Source: Scalesia atractyloides
Lineage: Eukaryota; Streptophyta; Magnoliopsida; Asterales; Asteraceae
Assembly: GCA_947069175.1 (NCBI GenBank)
Contig: CAMTDV010000013.1
Span: 28,151,857 to 28,215,856, forward strand
DNA length: 64,000 nucleotides
Direction of reading: 5' to 3'
The first letter of the stretch is position 1; each line of letters begins with the position of its first letter. The notes beneath the pieces were generated by a model. The model saw only the letters and a program-made list of their open reading frames with translations, was not told the origin of the DNA and made no database searches. Shown piece after piece: positions 10,498-21,923 of this stretch. The translations under genes and the position numbers were made by a program.

Positions 10498-10707
10498 TCA
10501 TAGGCCGCCGCTCCCCATTACCTATGAGCGTGAGCCGTTCCCCATTACCTATGAGCGTGAACGAGGCGTTGCCAACATACGATCGGCTCCGTTTGATTGA
10601 GCCTTGATCGCACATACATTTCATCATAGGCCGTCTGCTCCCCATTACTTATGAGCGTGAGCCGTTCCCCATTACCTATGAGCGTGAACGAGACGTTGCC
10701 AACATAT
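10498..10707 (+). repeat. Tandem repeat block in R/U5 of the 5' LTR
   Basis: An ~82-bp unit beginning CATAGGCCG and ending GTTGCCAACATA occurs at 10498-10580 and 10625-10707. Each unit contains two copies of CCCCATTACYTATGAGCG. Element 1 has only a single diverged counterpart near 6880-6960, so the duplication is specific to this lineage. Confidence 0.85.
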
Positions 10708-11132
10708 ACATTGTCATTCATATCTTATACTCATACAAGGTGTTTGTGTTTGTTTGTTTATATACGTTTGTTCATATATGATTATTGCACAATTTTTCCC
10801 TATTAATTACAACAAGGAATCAATAACAAATGTTTTTAACAAGGTTCACTCGCCAACTTTTGTTGACCCAAAATTCCCCATTTTTACACATGATACAGGT
10901 GATCATGTTGAAGCAAGAAACATATAGGGCGGCCTAGAAGAATAAACCAGTTTAGATTTCAGATTGTTTTAGTTAATTTTTCCTTTTCTTGTATTGTATG
11001 AATTTGACTTGAAACTTTGAGATGTAATTTGAATTTAATAAATATGAAACATATTAGTAAACATCATGAGCTTTGGTGATAACCCAATTATGCCCCGACT
11101 CTTATTCCGCTGCGGGTCGGGGTGTGACAGAT

Positions 11133-11144
11133 TAGTATCAGAGC
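11133..11144 (+). promoter_or_regulatory. Primer binding site, initiator Met-tRNA
   Basis: TAGTATCAGAGC lies 3 bp after the 5' LTR and differs by one base from TGGTATCAGAGC, the complement of the plant initiator Met-tRNA 3' end used by most plant LTR retrotransposons. Confidence 0.85.
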
Positions 11145-11938
11145 CATGACTATAGGGATATAGGATAGGTTATTAGACCCTTAGAGCCTATACTATAGTT
11201 GATTAGAATTTTTTAAATTATTTGTGTGTTACATGCAAAATTCATGATGTTTATATGCTTTATGTTTATTGTTACATTCAATGTTATGCAAGCATGTTCA
11301 TAAGTACATATTATTGTACAATGCCTATCATGAATCATATTCTCATAACATATCATATCCATGGAAGCACACACCTCACAATTCATATGATTTTTACAAC
11401 GATTTTTGTATTTTCAAATCACATCAAAGTGAGTTCTCATGACGGGCATGTAGTAACTGGAAGGGTACGAGTACTGGTAGTCGGAACGTCCTGTCTAGGC
11501 TTGGCATTCGTATAAATCCAAAATAAAGGACCAGTTTGCCTACCTGGGGACTAACGATGAGAGTACGAAGGACCTATTAGGCCAAAGCATGCTATACCGA
11601 ACGTCGTGTGAGCTAACACCACTTTGAGTTGTCATTGTGTCTACACCTTGACACCCTCCGACTATACCTCTCGCAAACATATTTCATGGTTTTCATTCGG
11701 GTGATGCGAGTGTTAAACCGCCAATACAATGTGAATCCTACTAAGCCAATAGTCATGGGGGCCCACATGACTATACAGGCGATGGTATGGGGGACATTGG
11801 AGGCCCAAACATGAGCAAACCCAAGACATCCTATGGTTGTAGTGCATTATTGATGATTATGTTATTTTATTATTTTAAATGACACATGACACCTAAACAC
11901 TCCCTAAACTCACCATCTTCCTATGTATATTCCTGTAG
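11145..11938 (+). other. Untranslated leader of element 2
   Basis: About 800 bp between primer site and gag. Short frames inside it (11222-11515, 11629-11814) have no domain and no counterpart in element 1, so I treat it as leader and packaging region. Confidence 0.7.
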
Positions 11939-13681
11939 ATGTCGGCTAGGCAGCTACGTGGAGGACGAAAGTCAGGAAGGTCAAACGAACGCTTGGCCAC
12001 TCAAATTGCAAAACAAATGGCCGCGGTGCTTCCTGATATTGTAATACAAGTCCAACAAGCTCTCACCGCGAATCCTATCAACCCACCCAATCAAGAGGAT
12101 CAAAACATCGACAACCCTCCCTCCAAGAAGTGCTCCTACAAACACTTCAAATCTTGCGATCCCCCAAAGTATGAAGCGACTGAAGGTGTCACCGCTCTCC
12201 TCCACTGGTTTGAGGAAATGGAAAACACCTTCCTCAATTGCGATTGTCCCGAGGATCGCAAGGTACGTTACGCAACCGGGAGACTATTTGGGGTAGCCCT
12301 GACCTGGTGGAACACCGAGAAGGGTAAAAGAGGAGTTGAAGACGCTATGGCCTTAACGTGGGAAGAGTTAAGGGAAATAATGACAAAACGCTTCTGCCCA
12401 AGAAGCGAACTCAAGAAGTTGGAAGATGAATTCCACTCGCTGAAGCAAAAGGAAGGAGACCATACTTCCTACAACAAAAGATTTCTTGAGCTGAACCAGA
12501 TGGTTCCTAACTTGTTCACCCCAGTATACCGCTTGGTTGAACACTATATTCGAGGCCTCCCCTCGAAAATTCAAGACTCAGTTCTCAGCACTTCGCCTGC
12601 AACTCTCAAAGCTGCTATGGAATCAGCTACCGAACTTACCGAGAATCGCATCAAAAACGGTAAATTCAAGGAGGAGAAAAAGAAAGCCCCCGTTGAGGGC
12701 CAAACTTCAAACCATTCCACCTCCTCCTCAAAGTTTTCTAACAAGAGGAAACGAAATACCAGAAACTTCGCTGTCACCCAAACAAATTACCCTATCCCTG
12801 CTGCACCCATCACTCAAGTTGCCCCTTCACCCGCACCATACAAAAGGCCATACTCCGGCCCCTATCCAAAATGCACCTGTTGCCAATACCATCACTCTCC
12901 CGAACACCCCTGTCAATATTGCACCAGTTGTGGCCGTGCAGGTCACACCATCCAAACCTGCCGCTCACTGCAGCGAATGAACCGTAACCAACCCATAACC
13001 CAAACCCACCATCAAATAATGGGTCAAGCCCAACAATCCCTACTACTACCACCTACACAACATACGGCCCAAACCTACTACCAACCCAACTACCCCATGA
13101 TGCAACCCATGCGGGCTTGTTACAACTGTGGGGACCCAAACCACTTTAGAAACACTTGTCCACGCTTGGTGAACATCATACATGCTCAAGCTCAAGCAAA
13201 TCCGGTGAATCAAGCTAACCAAGCTCCTCCACCTGCTAGAGGAAGAGCTTTTAACATCAACGCCAACCAAGCTAGGGCCGACAACAACGTGGTTAACGGT
13301 ACGTTTCTCATCAATGGTAGTTATGCATCCATGTTATTTGATACTGGCGCGGATAAAAGTTTTGTGTCCTTAGAATTTGAACCCATCCTCAACCAAACCC
13401 GTGATAAACTCATGGAATCCATAACGGTGGAAGTTGCCGACGGAAAACCGGTCTCATTAAACTCCATTATCCGAAACTGTACACTCACTCTAAACGATCA
13501 CGACTTTCCAGTTGACCTCATTCCTATGAAGTTGGGAAGTTTCGACATTATAATTGGTATGGACTGGCTCAGCCAACATCATGCTGAAGTAGTATGCCGC
13601 GAAAAGTTCATTCGCATTCCCCTTGCAGACGGTCAAACCCTACGAATCTTTGGAGAAACCCTTCGAAAGGACTCAAACTGA
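11939..13681 (+). pseudogene. gag-protease of element 2, 580 codons, cut off by a frameshift
   Basis: The start ATG is shared with element 1 (MSARQLRGG). A retrotransposon gag domain spans residues about 85-190. Two zinc knuckles of the form CX2CX4HX4C follow at residues 328-341 (CTSCGRAGHTIQTC, one residue set after an extra CQY) and 394-407 (CYNCGDPNHFRNTC). The aspartic protease motif FDTGADKSFVS has its catalytic Asp at residue 468. Gag would form the particle and bind RNA; the protease would cleave the polyprotein. A 1-bp deletion near 13655-13660 (ACCCTTCG where element 1 has ACTCCTTCG) shifts the frame to a stop at 13681. Without it the frame would continue into pol, as it does in element 1. 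Confidence 0.93.
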
Positions 13682-16611
13682 TGTCCTGTCTTCAAGCCCG
13701 AAAATATCTCCGCATGAAGTATGTAGCATTTCTAACTCACGTTGTCAAGAAGGGAGACAAAGAGAAGAAACTCGAAGATATACCTGTAGTGAAAGAGTTC
13801 TCGCAAGTCTTTCCCGACGACATATCAGGACTTCCTCCCAAGAGAGAAGTCGAATTCCGCATTGATCTTATACCTGGCGCTACACCCGTCGCGAAATCTC
13901 CTTATAGGTTAGCCCCATCCGAAATGCAAGAGCTGGCCAGTCAATTACAAGAACTGACCGACAAAGGATTCATACGTCCTAGCTCATCGCCTTGGGGTGC
14001 ACCTGTTCTGTTTGTAAAGAAGAAATATGGAATGTTTCGCATGTGTATCGATTACAGAGAACTCAACAAATTAACGGTCAAGAACCGCTACCCATTACCG
14101 TGCATCGACGATCTGCTAGACCAACTCCAGGGTGCCACCTGTTTTTCAAAGATCGACCTTCGTTCTGGCTATCATCAACTCAGAGTACATGAAGAAGACG
14201 TCCCAAAGACCGCCTTCCGAACTCGTTATGGTCATTACGAATTCATGGTCATGCCATTTGGTCTAACCAACGCTCCAGCTGTCTTCATGGATCTAATGAA
14301 CAGAGTCTGCAAACCCTATCTCGATCGTTTTGTTATAGTCTTCATTGACGATATTCTCATTTACTCAATGTCCAAAACTGATCATGAACGAAATCTTCGA
14401 CTCATCCTCACACTCTTAAGAACCGAAAAGCTCTACGCTAAATTCTCCAAATGCGAATTCTGGTTAAGAGAAGTACAATTCCTTGGACATGTCGTCAATG
14501 ACAAGGGAATACATGTCGACCCCTCAAAGATCAAAGCAGTACAGGAATGGCAAGCGCCACGTACCCCTACCGAAGTAAGATCATTTCTTGGTTTGGCGGG
14601 TTACTATCGCCGTTTCATTTCAAATTTCTCTCGTATCGCTGTACCACTCACGGCTTTGACACATAAAGGGAAACCCTTCATATGGGGACCTAAACAAGAA
14701 GAAGCCTTCCAAACCCTTAAGCAAAAGCTTTGTGACGCACCTATCCTCACACTCCCCGAAGGTTGCGATGACTTTGTAGTATATTGCGACGCATCAGGGC
14801 AGGGACTAGGCTGTGTATTAATGCAAAGGGGAAAAGTCATAGCCTATGCTTCTAGGCAACTCAAAACTCATGAGAAGAACTACACTACCCACGACCTAGA
14901 ACCTGGAGCCGTTGTGTTCGCTCTTAAGATATGGAGACATTACCTCTATGGTACCAAGTGTGAAATATACACTGACCACAAGAGCCTCCAACATATCTTT
15001 AACCAAAAGGAGTTGAATATGAGGCAACGAAGATGGGTCGAACTTCTTAATGACTACGACTGTGAAATTCGGTATCATCCTGGCAAAGCAAATGTGGTGG
15101 CCGATGCACTCAGTCGAAAGGGTTATGCGAACTCCATTCGTCTTCTATGTTCGCAAATCATAACCGACATCAAAGATCAAATCCGAGAAGCTCAACATGT
15201 TTCCATAACAGAATACGACATACGCAATGAGTTATCTTGTGGAGCAGAACTTAAACTCTAAACAAAATCTGACGGCATTCTGTATTATCTAGATCGCATA
15301 TGGATTCCTGATCACAATAACCTTCGCGATTTCCTTATGAAAGAGGCGCACAAAACACGATACTCTGTACACCCAGGAGCCGACAAGATGTATCAAGACC
15401 TTCGATACACCTACTGGTGGCCTGGCATGAAAAAGGATATTGCTGTTTTTGTTTCCAAGTGCCTTACCTGCTCTAAAGTAAAAGTTGAACATCAAAGACC
15501 CTCAGGACTTCTAGTCCAACCTGAAATACCTGTATGGAAGTGGGAAAACATAACGATGGACTTCATTACCGGGTTACCTCGCACTTCTGGTGGGTATGAC
15601 ACTATATGGGTAATCATTGATCGTCTTAGAAAATCAGCTTACTTCATTCCGATTCGCGAGGACTTCAAGAATGAGAAGTTAGCTCGTATCTACATCAGCG
15701 AAATCGTAAGCCGTCATGGTGTACCGTTAAGCATTATTTCAAATCGTGATGGTCCTTTCACTTCACGAACATGGCAAGCCGTACAAGCCGCTTTGGGTAC
15801 ACGATTAGACCTCAGTACCGCTTATCATCCTCAAACTGATGGACAATCTGAACGCACCATCCAAACTCTTGAAGACATGCTTCGAGCATGTGTCATAGAC
15901 TTCAAAGGGAATTGGGACGCTCATCTACCATTAGTTGAATTTTCGTACAACAACAGCTATCATTCAAGTATCGGCATGGCACCTTTCGAAGCGTTATATG
16001 GTCGTAAGTGCCGATCACCAATATGTTGGCACGAAATTGGAGAAGCTCAAATCACCGGTCCAGAATTAATACAGGAAACAACAGACAAGATCCATCAAAT
16101 TCGAAACAATCTTCTAGCGGCACAAAGTCGTCAAAAGAGTTATGCAGACAAACGACGAAAGCACTTGGAATTTAACATTGGTGACCATGTACTTTTAAAA
16201 GTATCGTCGTGGAAGGGAGTGGTTCGTTTTGGCCAAAAAGGCAAGCTAGCACCACACTATGTAGGACCTTTCAAGATACTCGAAAGAGTAGGACCTGTAG
16301 CATACAAGCTTGACCTACCAGAGGGACTCAACAGAATTCATCCCACATTCCACATATCGAACTTGAAGAAGTGCCTCGCCGATGAAAATCTCCATATTCC
16401 TCTAGAAGATATTCAAGTCAATGAATCTATGCATTTCATTGAAAGACCAGTAGAAATTATGGACTTCGGAGAGAAACGTTTAATACGAAGCCGCATTCCA
16501 ATTGTCAGGGTACGCTGGGAGTCGAAACGAGGACCTGAGTTTACTTGGGAACGTGAAGACTCAATGCGCGAGAAATACCCACATCTATTTCCTGTTACCA
16601 CTACTACTTAA
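13664..16611 (+). pseudogene. pol of element 2: RT, RNase H, integrase, chromodomain-like tail
   Basis: Reverse transcriptase spans about 13900-14450 with FIDDILIYS (14341-14367). RNase H spans about 14785-15115 with CDASGQG, TDHKSLQH and ADALSR; DLEPG replaces the usual DLELG. Integrase has HHCC zinc-domain residues at 15345-15480 (CLTCSK), then a core with TMDFITGLP, IISNRDGPF and PQTDGQSERT, then a GPY/F-type segment (FGQKGKLAPHYVGPFKIL). The C-terminal WESKRGPEFTWERE resembles the chromodomain of Tekay-type elements, thought to guide insertion to heterochromatin. Three defects are visible: the upstream frameshift, a GAA to TAA stop at 15259-15261, and Asn (AAT, 15742-15744) where the catalytic Asp of the SDRD motif is expected. 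The frame is otherwise open to the stop at 16609. Confidence 0.94.
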
Positions 16612-16645
16612 ATTTCGGGACGAAATTTCTAAAAGTAGGGGATAC
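16610..16645 (+). promoter_or_regulatory. Inverted repeat and polypurine tract, element 2
   Basis: A perfect inverted repeat AAATTTCG-GGA-CGAAATTT (16610-16628) overlaps the pol stop codon and is followed by AAAAGTAGGGGATAC up to the LTR. It matches the equivalent site in element 1 despite the divergence around it. Confidence 0.75.
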
Positions 16646-16839
16646 TGTAACATCCGTCGAAAAAACGGGTTTTCAAAACCCGCTTCGTTTATTAATCGAA
16701 CAATCAGTTTTAAATTTTCATTTCTTATTTATGACTTATTTTAATTTTAAACGATACATAATTAATAAGCAAATTAGAATTTATAAACTATAATTGTTAA
16801 AAAGTAAAAGTAAAATAATTAAAAAGAAAAACCAGCTGC

Positions 16840-16920
16840 CGGGAGTCGAACCCGGGTCAGCCGGGAACCTCAAAGTTTTAACTCTCATCCACCAAACCAC
16901 TCCGCCACTTATGTTCTTTA
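16840..16920 (-). other. Antisense tRNA-like module in the 3' LTR
   Basis: Copy of the 8660-8740 module, with the same B-box-like CGGGTTCGACTC on the - strand. Confidence 0.45.
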
Positions 16921-17174
16921 GTGATATATCGAAACAATTAATTCAAATAACAAAACTCGAATTCAAAACAGTCAACGGCGCGCCCAATTCGCAGTCGCCG
17001 GAAATCCCGACGACTTCGCCAATTATTGTCAGTTTCTTTTGACTGAGGGTGCGTATTAACTCATACATCGGTTATAACCGATGCCCAGTTCCGCGACATC
17101 AGTCATAACCGCCGGAGAAAAATTAACCAACGAATCAAGACAGAAATCGGACCCAATTCATCGATATTCTCTCC

Positions 17175-17182
17175 TATAAATA
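17175..17182 (+). promoter_or_regulatory. TATA box of element 2 3' LTR
   Basis: TATAAATA at the position matching 9003 of the 5' LTR. It could drive read-out transcription into flanking DNA. Confidence 0.55.
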
Positions 17183-17767
17183 CACACCCTAGCCTCTGGT
17201 AATCTTTTCGCTCAAAATCACACCAATTCTCGACGCAATTTCACTCGCCGGAACTTTTCTGCCATCAACGGACTTTCGCCGGAAAACCGAGACTCACATC
17301 AAAACGGTAAATACCTCGACTCTTTCTGTTTCATTCCATTGTTAAACCATTACTAACATCAATCCATCACCCAGAATCAATCCCAGACGACGTTGTCGGA
17401 AATTCTGCTTTCGCCGGAAAACTTCTGAAATTTCCAGAATCATGCCGTGAGCCGGTATGATCATTTAAACCTACTGATAAATCGTTGCTCAGTAGTTCAA
17501 TTTCATATCTAATCAATCAAAACTGTTATTTGATCCGAACAGACAAAGTTCACAGACAGAGCCGACGAATCCATGCCGGAGTTCTAAGAAAGACATCTGA
17601 TTCGGTACATTTATCCCCAAACCCTCTCTGTCCATTGCATTTCAATCGCTGATAATTTCCGTTAATCGAATTAAACATGAAACAGTTGATTAATCATTGT
17701 CTGTGTTCTTGAGCGAAGAAGACGAAGTCGTTTATGTTAAAAGATTAATTAAAATCAATATTATAAA

Positions 17768-18172
17768 CGGGTTAGACACACAGTCCAGCGGTGGACTGTG
17801 TGCAAACAATACACATACGACTCGAGTTCGATTCCTATCACGACCCTATCCTCAGAAATAAAAATGTTTTTTTTAAAACTGAACCGGGTTAACTCACAGT
17901 AAGATGTTAAGTATAATAAAAACCGGAATATTTACCGGGTTAGACACATAGTCCAGCGGTGGACTGTGTGCCAAACTAAACCACAGGTCCCGGGTTCGAG
18001 ACCTGTGGAGATCACCGGTTTGATACGATTAAATCCTTTTTAAATAAATGATTTTCGGATTAAGTTAAATAGTATATAAATATAATTAAAAACAGAAATA
18101 TTTCGGGTTAGACACGTAGCTCAGTTGGTAGAGCTGCGTGCACGCGTACGGGAGGTCACGGGTTCGAGTCTC
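17768..18172 (+). other. Three sense tRNA-like modules in the 3' LTR
   Basis: Copies of modules 1-3 of the 5' LTR. Module 1 (hairpin 17777-17802) pairs perfectly here. Module 2 (from about 17941) has a T-G pair in place of C-G. Module 3 (from about 18107) is unchanged in hairpin and B box. Confidence 0.6.
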
Positions 18173-18682
18173 ACTCAGTGCAATAATATTCACAACTGAA
18201 CCGGTCAACGGTCAACGGTCAACAGTCCTGGTCAACGGTCAAAAGTCAACATTTTTTTATTATTTTTATTTATTTATTTAATTTAAAAATCAATTAAAAA
18301 TACTTAAAAATAATGTTTTTAAAGTTAGAAAATAGCCTTAAACTTACAAAAATACATCCAAAAATCCTATTAAAATTATTAATAAAAATCCACTTATTTA
18401 ACCGTACCTTTTTGTTATTAGTTAGGTTAGTTATTCCTCGTCGATCAATCCTCTAAACTCGTGCGCATTCAACATCCTCAACCGAACGCACCCAATGTGA
18501 GTGAATCTCTACCGATTCCCCGTTTAATCACATTTTTGGGTGTATCATGTGTCGCTATTATTTATTTAAATTAAACACTTGTGCATCCATCATATTCATG
18601 ATCAAATGTGTTGCCAATATATATCTATTGTTAGTGTGGTTAATGTTTAGATTAAAGTTATCATTTTCAGTACATACATTAT

Positions 18683-18890
18683 CATAGGCCGCCGCTCCCC
18701 ATTACCTATGAGCGTGAGCCGTTCCCCATTACCTATGAGCGTGAACGAGGCGTTGCCAACATACGATCGGCTCCGTTTGATTGAGCCTTGATCGCACATA
18801 CATTTCATCATAGGCCGTCTGCTCCCCATTACTTATGAGCGTGAGCCGTTCCCCATTACCTATGAGCGTGAACGAGACGTTGCCAACATA
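18683..18890 (+). repeat. Tandem repeat block in the 3' LTR
   Basis: Copy of the 10498-10707 block with the same two ~82-bp units. Confidence 0.85.
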
Positions 18891-19312
18891 TACATTGTCA
18901 TTCATATCATATACTCATGCAAGCTGTTTGTGTTTGTTTGTTTACATACGTTTGTTCATATATGATTATTGCACAATTTTTCCCTATTAATTACAACAAG
19001 GAATCAATAACAAATGTTTTTAACAAGGTTCACTCGCCAACTTTTGTTGACCCAAAATTCCCCATTTTTACACATGATACAGGTGATTATGTTGAAGCAA
19101 GAAACATATAGGGCGGCCTAGAAGAATAAACCAGTTTAGATTTCAGATTGTTTTAGTTAATTTTCCTTTCCTTGTATTGTATGAATTTGACTTGAAACTT
19201 TGAGATGTAATTTGAATTTAATAAATATGAAACATATTAGTAAACATCATGAGCTTTGGTAATAACCCAATTATGCCCCGACTCTTATTCCGCTGCGGGT
19301 CGGGGTGTGACA

Positions 19313-19317
19313 TATAG
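19313..19317. repeat. Target site duplication TATAG of element 2 (right)
   Basis: Exact partner of 8468-8472. Confidence 0.93.
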
Positions 19318-19642
19318 TACACCATAAACATGCTCTCTATCTTATATTCTTCTCTATTCTACACCTCCACCTCCACCTCCATCACCATCACCATCGTCAC
19401 AGCTGCCCCCACCAACACCCCGTCTATCTCGATAAATCTGCCATCGTCGACCCATTGTACCAAAATGCATACCACCCGTCTCTCCCGTAGTACCAAGATC
19501 TTTTATTTATTATTATTTTATTTAAATGTAAAAAAGAAAATTAAAAAATAAATGTGTATATGTATATATATTTTATTTATAATTATTTTTATATAAAAAT
19601 AAAAAATATATAATTTAAAAATTATAAAACAAAAAGAATAAA

Positions 19643-19845
19643 TGGGTACATTGCCAAGATCGTCACTGAGTTAACAAAATTGTCATAATCGTCCCTGAGT
19701 TAATGGTACATTTTAACCGAGTTAGTAATTTTGATGAAATTAACAATAAAAATCAAATGTCAGGGATTCAGTTACTGAGAAATCTTATCATGAATGTAGA
19801 GACAAAAATGCTCAAACTTAAAGGACGATTTTGGCATTTTACTCC
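19643..19845 (+). repeat. MITE-like repeat, copy 2
   Basis: Inverted copy of 8126-8310. Its ends GCCAAGATCGTC and (reverse) GCCAAAATCGTC look like short terminal inverted repeats. Confidence 0.5.
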
Positions 19846-20472
19846 AAGAGAAAATGCCACAACTCGCTAAAATAGTTAAAACCATTATACTTTGGTGATC
19901 TCTTAACCAATTTGTGATATGCTAGTAGTAGTATAAGTGATCTCTAGAAAAAAATCATTTGTGATCACTACCAGCCTTGGTGAGAAGTTACAACACAATT
20001 ACATCTATCAATTTTAGAGAGAAGTTGATAGTGAAGCAAACCCTTACTTATTAAGGAGTTGACGTAAAATTAATTAATTAACATCCGCATACCACTATAC
20101 ATGGTTGTGTTCTTGTGGTAGCATCTTTTTCTATCCGTTGTTTACGTATGTTATTTACAAGTTTGTTGAGTTATAAAATCTTAGAAACATATTTTTTTAG
20201 CGTTCAACGAATCTTTCAAATGGGCTATTAGTGAAATTCACCACATGGGAATACACTCGCTTTCGAACCGGGGAAAACCCTCACCTAGGGCCGAAGCCCG
20301 TGAACACTCGCCCAAAGGCACGACAGTGCGGTAAGGTAAAACCCGCTCAATTCAAAGATCGAACTAGCGATATCCGCCTACTCGCCTAGTCTCACATTAT
20401 CACCAGGTGTTGCAAAAAATAATCGGAAAAGCATGAATTAAACTTTGGTCCCTTAGAACACTAAATCTCTCC

Positions 20473-20530
20473 TATAACACTTCACCACCACCTCAGTGAC
20501 CCATAACACTTCACCACCACCTCAGTGACC
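20473..20530 (+). repeat. 29-bp tandem duplication
   Basis: ATAACACTTCACCACCACC followed by TCAGTGACCC occurs twice in direct succession. Confidence 0.85.
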
Positions 20531-21182
20531 CTTCAAAACATATTTGTTGTAAAAACACGCATTCATCGCTCTTGATTCTTTGCATCGCAGCCATGTATTT
20601 GACATCATCATATCTCTCTAAAGTTTGTACCTTTTGACACCTTCTAGATGCTATTTAGGGACATTCAAAGTCAAGGGTAGCACGCCATTCAAACTCAGAA
20701 ATCCAAACCATGCATTCAACACCCCTAATTGAACGAAGTATAAAATATAGGCACCATTCAGAAAAAAATCAACCGGTCATTAAATGGAACATGAACAAAA
20801 AGTATTTTTTTTTTGGTTTATATTATCAGCCAAAGAACAACCTCATATTGACGTCGTTTGTTGTAATCTGAAACACAAATTATATGCCACCAAGTGTTTT
20901 TAATGATTAATTGTTGTACCCATTCTTGTGGAAGTAATCCTTTACATGTATAAAATATCTGACATTAGAACAATCGTTTACGTAATGACTCATGATTATT
21001 GACTATTACGATTACGATATATTCAAATCATACATCTTCCATTTCCAACCTCATTTATTATTTTTCATATCTCACTTGTACATTGAATCTATTAACTTTT
21101 TTGTTTGAACCGCTAATGTTATTCCATAAAACCATAATTTGCTCTCTTAAACCCATAATTCTGAGTTATTTCTCTTTGTTCA

Positions 21183-21240
21183 TATTCGAACATAAAACCT
21201 CCTCTCTAAGAGAATGTGCCTCTACCAACTAGGCTAACCC
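21183..21240 (-). other. tRNA-derived SINE-like fragment
   Basis: On the - strand an A-box-like TTAGCCTAGTTGGTAGAGG is followed about 35 bp later by TGTTCGAATA, a weak B box. No poly-A or target duplication was found, so it may be a fragment only. Confidence 0.4.
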
Positions 21241-21355
21241 ACGTTTGCCGAATCTATTAACTATTAGGGGGGATGGGGCACTCCTCGGGTAGCAGTCAGT
21301 GGGTTTGAACCCGAGCTAGCACACCTCCGCAAACCTATATATATATATATATGAT

Positions 21356-21430
21356 TAGGATCATTTGGGAACAATTTTCTAATAGTGAACTGTGTGAACT
21401 GATCTAGACCGTTGTATTTAATTGTCAAGG
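21356..21430 (+). repeat. Left terminal inverted repeat of the MULE
   Basis: Matches the reverse complement of 33149-33223 over about 75 bp with gaps. The perfect core AACTGATCTAGACCGTTG is at 21397-21414. Confidence 0.85.
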
Positions 21431-21923
21431 ACAGGATGGATAATTAAACATTATTATTTTAATTTTCAATTTCTCTTAAACAAAATTTATACTAGGTAGT
21501 TACATTGTTTCCCAATATATAGAGTTGATCAAATAAAAAACATATCTTTACAATCTTTTATTTTGGTTCAGCAGTTACGTAACATGCTTTTCGAAAACTG
21601 GTAGAAGATCCAGATGCACCCAAATTGTTTGAACAGATTGTTAATCCAAATTTATATATAATCAAATCAAAACAACTATTCTATAATCTATTGTATTTGT
21701 TATTCAGTTACAGAAAAATCCATCAAAAACGTTTGAGATTTCACAGATCTGTTCTTTGTTCGAAAAGTTTGTTAAATCGATTATTCTTACACCTGTCGTT
21801 CATATGCTTACTATCTACATATTACGAAAACTTTTGTTAATTCCCTGATTTTTGACAATTAGTATGAACTGTGTTTTTAAGCCGTATAGTGTAACACCTT
21901 TTCGTTCTTATTGTTTTCGTAAT

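Larger units (their letters stand above)
8473..11129 (+). repeat. 5' LTR of element 2
   Basis: 2657 bp, TGTAACATCC to GTGTGACA. U3 holds an antisense tRNA-like module and the TATA box at 9003. Downstream come three sense tRNA-like modules (9597-9996), a tandem block (10498-10707) and the conserved tail. Confidence 0.96.
8473..19312 (+). mobile_element. Complete Ty3/gypsy chromovirus (Tekay/Del-like), element 2
   Basis: A 10.84-kb element bounded by two near-identical LTRs (8473-11129 and 16646-19312) that begin TGTAAC and end GTGACA, inside a perfect 5-bp duplication TATAG. It has a primer site for initiator Met-tRNA, an ~800-bp leader, gag-protease, RT/RNase H, integrase with C-terminal chromodomain-like sequence, and a polypurine tract. 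The LTRs differ at only a handful of bases per few hundred by eye, so insertion is fairly recent, yet gag-pol carries several disabling changes. It could still be mobilised in trans. Confidence 0.97.
16646..19312 (+). repeat. 3' LTR of element 2
   Basis: 2667 bp, near-identical to the 5' LTR. Small differences are visible, such as GGACTGTGTG for GGACCGTGTG in tRNA-like module 1, an added copy of GGTCAACGGTCAAC near 18210, and single-base changes. It ends GTGTGACA immediately before the second TATAG. Confidence 0.96.
19318..21355. other. Non-coding stretch between element 2 and the Mutator-like element
   Basis: AT-rich, with no credible gene. It holds a CCT/CCA-rich tract (19362-19400), MITE-like copy 2 (19643-19845), a GC-richer block at 20240-20400 that I cannot assign, a 29-bp tandem duplication (20473-20530), and an antisense SINE-like fragment near 21200. 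A short TA microsatellite abuts the Mutator-like element at 21337-21352. Confidence 0.6.

Noticed and set aside
10463..10645. 60-codon - strand frame, repeated at 18647-18829
   Set aside because: It lies inside the LTR tandem block and is present twice only because the LTR is; no domain.
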